DNA of 22,801 nucleotides, taken from NCBI GenBank assembly GCA_050731755.1, contig JBOHPP010000143.1, positions 1-22,801 on the forward strand. The letters run 5' to 3'. Origin of the DNA: JBOHPP01 sp050731755 (GTDB lineage: Bacteria; Methylomirabilota; Methylomirabilia; Rokubacteriales; CSP1-6). This document shows, in pieces, positions 20,537 to 22,801 of this stretch (positions within the stretch are counted from its first letter, which is position 1; the number at the start of each line of letters is the position of its first letter). Made by a program: the position numbers and the translations under genes. The notes under the pieces were generated by a model. That model had not been told where the DNA came from and did no database searches. It saw only the letters and a program-made list of their open reading frames with translations.

Positions 20537-22426
20537 CTGCGCCAGCTCAGCGGGCCGCTCGCATGGCTTGTCGGCGGCTATGCCGTCGCCGCCGCGCTCT
20601 TCCATATCTGGACCGCGTATGCCGGGACGCTGGAACCGCGCCCGATGCGCGCGCTCCACCTGCTGTTCTTCATCGCGCCCGCCTTTCTCCTGTACGGAGC
20701 CACCTCTCGCTCTCCGGTCCGCCGCCCGTCCTGGGTGGACTGGGCCTGGGTCGGGGCCACGCTCATCCCCTGTCTCTACGTCCTGCAGAACGCCACCGAG
20801 CTCACCGAGCGCTGGGAGGGCGTGCATCCGGTGACCCTCACCCACGTGGTCATGGGCACGCTGCTCGTGCTGGCGGTGCTGGAGGCTTCGCGCCGCGCCG
20901 TCGGCTTCTGGTTCTTCGTCACCACGCTGATCTTCATCGCCTACCTGGTCGTGGCGCCGTGGATGCCCGGCTTTCTGCAGTCGCCCCGCGCCTACAGCTA
21001 TGCGCGGATCATCGAGATGTTCTTTCTCTATGCCGACGAGGGTGTGCTGGGGACGCTTACCGGCATCTCGGCGAACCTGCTCATCATCTTCATCCTGTTC
21101 GCGGGCTTCATGCTCCATTCCGGCGTGGGGCAGTTCTTCATGGACATTTCGGTGGCGCTGGCCGGGCGCTTCCGTGGCGGCCCGGCCAAGGTGGCGGTCG
21201 TGTCCTCGGCGATGTACGGAACCATCAGCGGCTCATCGGTGGCCGACGTGTACGCCACCGGCAGCTTCACCATCCCTATGATGAAGAGGATCGGCTACCG
21301 GCCTGACATCGCCGGGGCCATCGAGGCCACCGCCTCCTGCGGCGGGCCCCTCATGCCGCCGGTCATGGGCGCCGGCGCCTTCATCATGGCCGAGCTGACG
21401 GGCGTGCCGTACTTCAAGATCATCGTGGCCGCTGCGCTGCCGGCCCTTCTCTTCTACACGGGCGTCATGGCCACCGTGCACTGGGAGGCCCTGAAGGGAG
21501 GGATGGGCACGCTCCGGACTGAGAGGCCATCGCTCGTCAGCATCCTGAGGCGCGCGCTGCTCTTCCTGCCCTTCGTGACGATCCTCTACTTCCTCTATGC
21601 CGGCTACTCGCCGTCGAAGGCGGCGCTCTACAGCCTGCTGACCGCCGTCGTGGTGTCGTGGTTCGCCGGCGCCCAGCCGATGACCCCCAGGCGGATCTGG
21701 GACACCATGGGCGAGACCCTGCGCTCGGGGATCATCATCGCCAGCGTACTGGCTGCTTCCGGGCTCATCGTCGCGGCCATGAGCCGGACGGGGGTTGCCC
21801 TGGCTTTTTCCAGCGCCCTCATCAACCTCTCGGGAGGCTACCTGATCGTGGCCCTGTTCCTGGTCTTCCTCGTGATCTCCATCCTCGGCACCGGCATCCC
21901 GACCACGCCGGCCTACATCCTGGCCGTGGCGGTCGGCGGCGCGGCCCTCCAGAAGCTGGGCGTGGACATCCTGGCCGCTCATCTCTTCGTCTTCTACTAC
22001 GCGGTTCTCGCCGACGTGACGCCGCCGGTGGCGGTCACCGCGTTCGCCGGCGCCCAGATCGCTGGGGCCGACCCGATGAAGACCGGCTGGCAGGCCTCCC
22101 GCATCGCCATCGGCGGTTTCCTGGCGCCGTTCCTCTTCGTGTTCCAGCCGCCGCTGCTCATGCAGGGGTCTTGGAGTGAGGTGGTCATCAGCTTCCTTTC
22201 GGCGGCGATCGGCGTCAGCGCGCTGTGCGCCGCCGTCACCGGTCACATGTTCCGGCCGCTCGGCTGGCTCAAGCGTTTCCTCGTCGCCGCCGTCTCCCTG
22301 GCCGCCATCAGCCCCGAGCTGACGGTCTCGGTCGCCACGAGCCTTCTGCTCCTGGCTTTCGGGGCGTGGGACGCCTGGGCGGCGCGCCGGGCTCCACTCG
22401 CCGCGGCCCGGCCGGCCGGGGCGTGA
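20537..22426 (+). CDS. TRAP transporter fused permease (4TM plus 12TM), probable CTG start
   Basis: About 629 residues of inner-membrane carrier, with small and large TRAP subunits fused as usual for TAXI systems. The first ATG (20645) falls inside the protein. Upstream codons continue into a plausible first membrane helix (LAWLVGGYAVAAALFHIW) and the TLEPRPMRALHL linker common in this family. Between the in-frame stop at 20513 and ATG 20645 there is no ATG, GTG or TTG. CTG at 20537 has GGAG six bases upstream and is the best start. Large-subunit motifs include GTISGSSVADVYATGSFTIP (about 233-252), ASCGGPLMPPVMGAGAF and LGTGIPTTPAYILAV. It imports the ligand of the TAXI protein, driven by an ion gradient. 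Confidence 0.9.
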   Translation: MRQLSGPLAWLVGGYAVAAALFHIWTAYAGTLEPRPMRALHLLFFIAPAFLLYGATSRSPVRRPSWVDWAWVGATLIPCLYVLQNATELTERWEGVHPVTLTHVVMGTLLVLAVLEASRRAVGFWFFVTTLIFIAYLVVAPWMPGFLQSPRAYSYARIIEMFFLYADEGVLGTLTGISANLLIIFILFAGFMLHSGVGQFFMDISVALAGRFRGGPAKVAVVSSAMYGTISGSSVADVYATGSFTIPMMKRIGYRPDIAGAIEATASCGGPLMPPVMGAGAFIMAELTGVPYFKIIVAAALPALLFYTGVMATVHWEALKGGMGTLRTERPSLVSILRRALLFLPFVTILYFLYAGYSPSKAALYSLLTAVVVSWFAGAQPMTPRRIWDTMGETLRSGIIIASVLAASGLIVAAMSRTGVALAFSSALINLSGGYLIVALFLVFLVISILGTGIPTTPAYILAVAVGGAALQKLGVDILAAHLFVFYYAVLADVTPPVAVTAFAGAQIAGADPMKTGWQASRIAIGGFLAPFLFVFQPPLLMQGSWSEVVISFLSAAIGVSALCAAVTGHMFRPLGWLKRFLVAAVSLAAISPELTVSVATSLLLLAFGAWDAWAARRAPLAAARPAGA

Positions 22427-22587
22427 TCAGCGCAGGCGCCGCCGCTCGCGGCGGCGGTCTGCTCGTCATGCTGGTGGTGGCCTGGCCGGTGGCCGCGCGA
22501 GGGGTGACGTTCACGCCGGCGGGGGCCATCCTGGCTCTCGACCGGCGCCGCGCCCTCCTAACCCGCACCAGCGAGTTTGGAGGTTAG
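22423..22587 (+). CDS. Doubtful 54-residue hypothetical protein
   Basis: A short frame with GTG overlapping the TRAP stop (GTGA), one hydrophobic stretch (GGLLVMLVVAWPVAA, about 11-25) and no recognised family. The overlap favours a coupled small membrane protein. Against it, the region starts with a GC hairpin like those in other spacers (22437-22456) and its stop falls inside the palindrome at 22581-22610. It may be only intergenic sequence. Confidence 0.28.
   Translation: MISAGAAARGGGLLVMLVVAWPVAARGVTFTPAGAILALDRRRALLTRTSEFGG
22437..22456. repeat. GC hairpin resembling the intergenic repeats
   Basis: CGCCGCCG / CGGCGGCG, an 8-bp stem with a CTCG loop, lies 10 nt after the TRAP permease stop. 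The GCCGCCGCTCG core is the same as in copy A at 6777-6787. It could be a transcript-end stabiliser. Confidence 0.45.
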
Positions 22588-22610
22588 AGGATTTTGTAAC
22601 CCTCTAACCT
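22581..22610. promoter_or_regulatory. 20-bp palindrome with 10-bp spacer: candidate operator of the CGNR gene, or terminator
   Basis: AGGTTAGAGG and its exact complement CCTCTAACCT flank ATTTTGTAAC. A further half-site GGTTAGA is at 22620-22626, seven to eight bases before GTG 22634. The patch is clearly more AT-rich than the surrounding DNA. Position and extra half-site suggest an operator for the downstream regulator. As RNA it would form a 10-bp stem followed by AGTTTC, so a terminator of the TRAP operon is possible too. Confidence 0.55.
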
Positions 22611-22633
22611 AGTTTCAGTGGTTAGATAGGCCC

Positions 22634-22801
22634 GTGGGCAATTCCGGGAGGGGATGGCTCTGCCTCGACTTCGCCAACGCGGCCGCCGGGGACTACCGCG
22701 ACCTCGTGACCTGGGCCCGTCAGGTCGAGCTGCTGAGCAGCGCTCAGGCGCGCGCCCTCGCGGCGCGGGCGCGTCGGCGACCCGCGGCCGCGGCCCTGGC
22801 C
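22634..22801 (+). CDS. CGNR zinc-finger/ABATE-domain transcriptional regulator (partial, C-terminus off the window)
   Basis: The first 56 codons of a protein beginning at GTG 22634. Residues 8-15 (WLCLDFAN) followed by GDYRDLVTWARQVELL (19-34) are the signature N-terminus of the ABATE domain, found with a C-terminal CGNR zinc finger. The Ala/Arg-rich helix after residue 37 also fits. The zinc finger itself would lie beyond the window. GGGAGGGG inside the first codons is coding, and no ribosome binding site precedes the GTG. It probably binds DNA and may control the palindrome just upstream and perhaps the TRAP operon; its ligand is unknown. Confidence 0.7.
   Translation, partial: MGNSGRGWLCLDFANAAAGDYRDLVTWARQVELLSSAQARALAARARRRPAAAALA

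Overview
The window is GC-rich bacterial DNA with dense, tightly packed operons, many GTG/TTG starts, and strong G/C preference at codon wobble positions. That composition makes long spurious antisense reading frames. The gene content is three substrate-binding-protein-dependent uptake systems of different families, queG, ilvD, def, short-chain catabolic enzymes and a CGNR-type regulator. This resembles environmental soil or groundwater lineages such as Candidatus Rokubacteria/Methylomirabilota or relatives. That taxonomic guess is inference; no rRNA or tRNA gene was seen to settle it. No insertion sequence, prophage gene or CRISPR array was found.

Layout. (1) 1-3981, minus strand: a sugar-type ABC importer operon reading SBP (Tat signal), ATPase, MalF-like permease, MalG-like permease (cut by the window edge). 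It is driven by a good sigma70 promoter at 4068-4097, with a terminator-like hairpin after the SBP gene. (2) 4144-6683, plus: two MaoC-fold genes (the second lacks the catalytic His) and ilvD. (3) 6808-8501: class I methyltransferase coupled to queG. (4) 8613-8897: a small PGQQ-repeat protein behind a sigma54-like promoter and followed by a clear terminator. (5) 8977-12354: a VOC protein and a TctB-TctA-TctC tripartite tricarboxylate transporter. (6) 12355-12510: a long imperfect inverted repeat that could fold as a structured RNA of about 150 nt. (7) 12545-14925: def, a CheY-like orphan receiver, a diiron ferritin-like protein and a SirB1-like protein, the last three overlapping one another. 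(8) 15086-16381: M48 metallopeptidase lipoprotein with TPR. (9) 16419-22426: Asp/Glu racemase-like, FAD oxidoreductase and muconate-cycloisomerase-like enolase-superfamily genes, then a TAXI-type TRAP transporter (SBP plus fused permease). (10) 22581-22801: an AT-richer palindrome and the start of a CGNR/ABATE regulator cut by the window edge.

Regulation. Six genes that begin transcription units (4144, 6808, 8977, 12545, 15086, 16419) have a TAnnnT box ending only 6-10 nt before the start codon. This arrangement suggests leaderless or nearly leaderless mRNAs. Operon-internal and transporter genes (3981, 5010, 8613, 11371, 19527) instead have strong AGGAG-type ribosome binding sites. Intergenic regions carry related GC-rich hairpin repeats.

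No gene-free stretch exceeds 300 bases. The longest are 12355-12544, 3982-4143 and 14926-15085, and each is described. The best candidates for something undescribed are the 12355-12510 structured element, the receiver/ferritin-like/SirB1 module, the PGQQ protein with its sigma54-like promoter, and the palindrome upstream of the CGNR gene.
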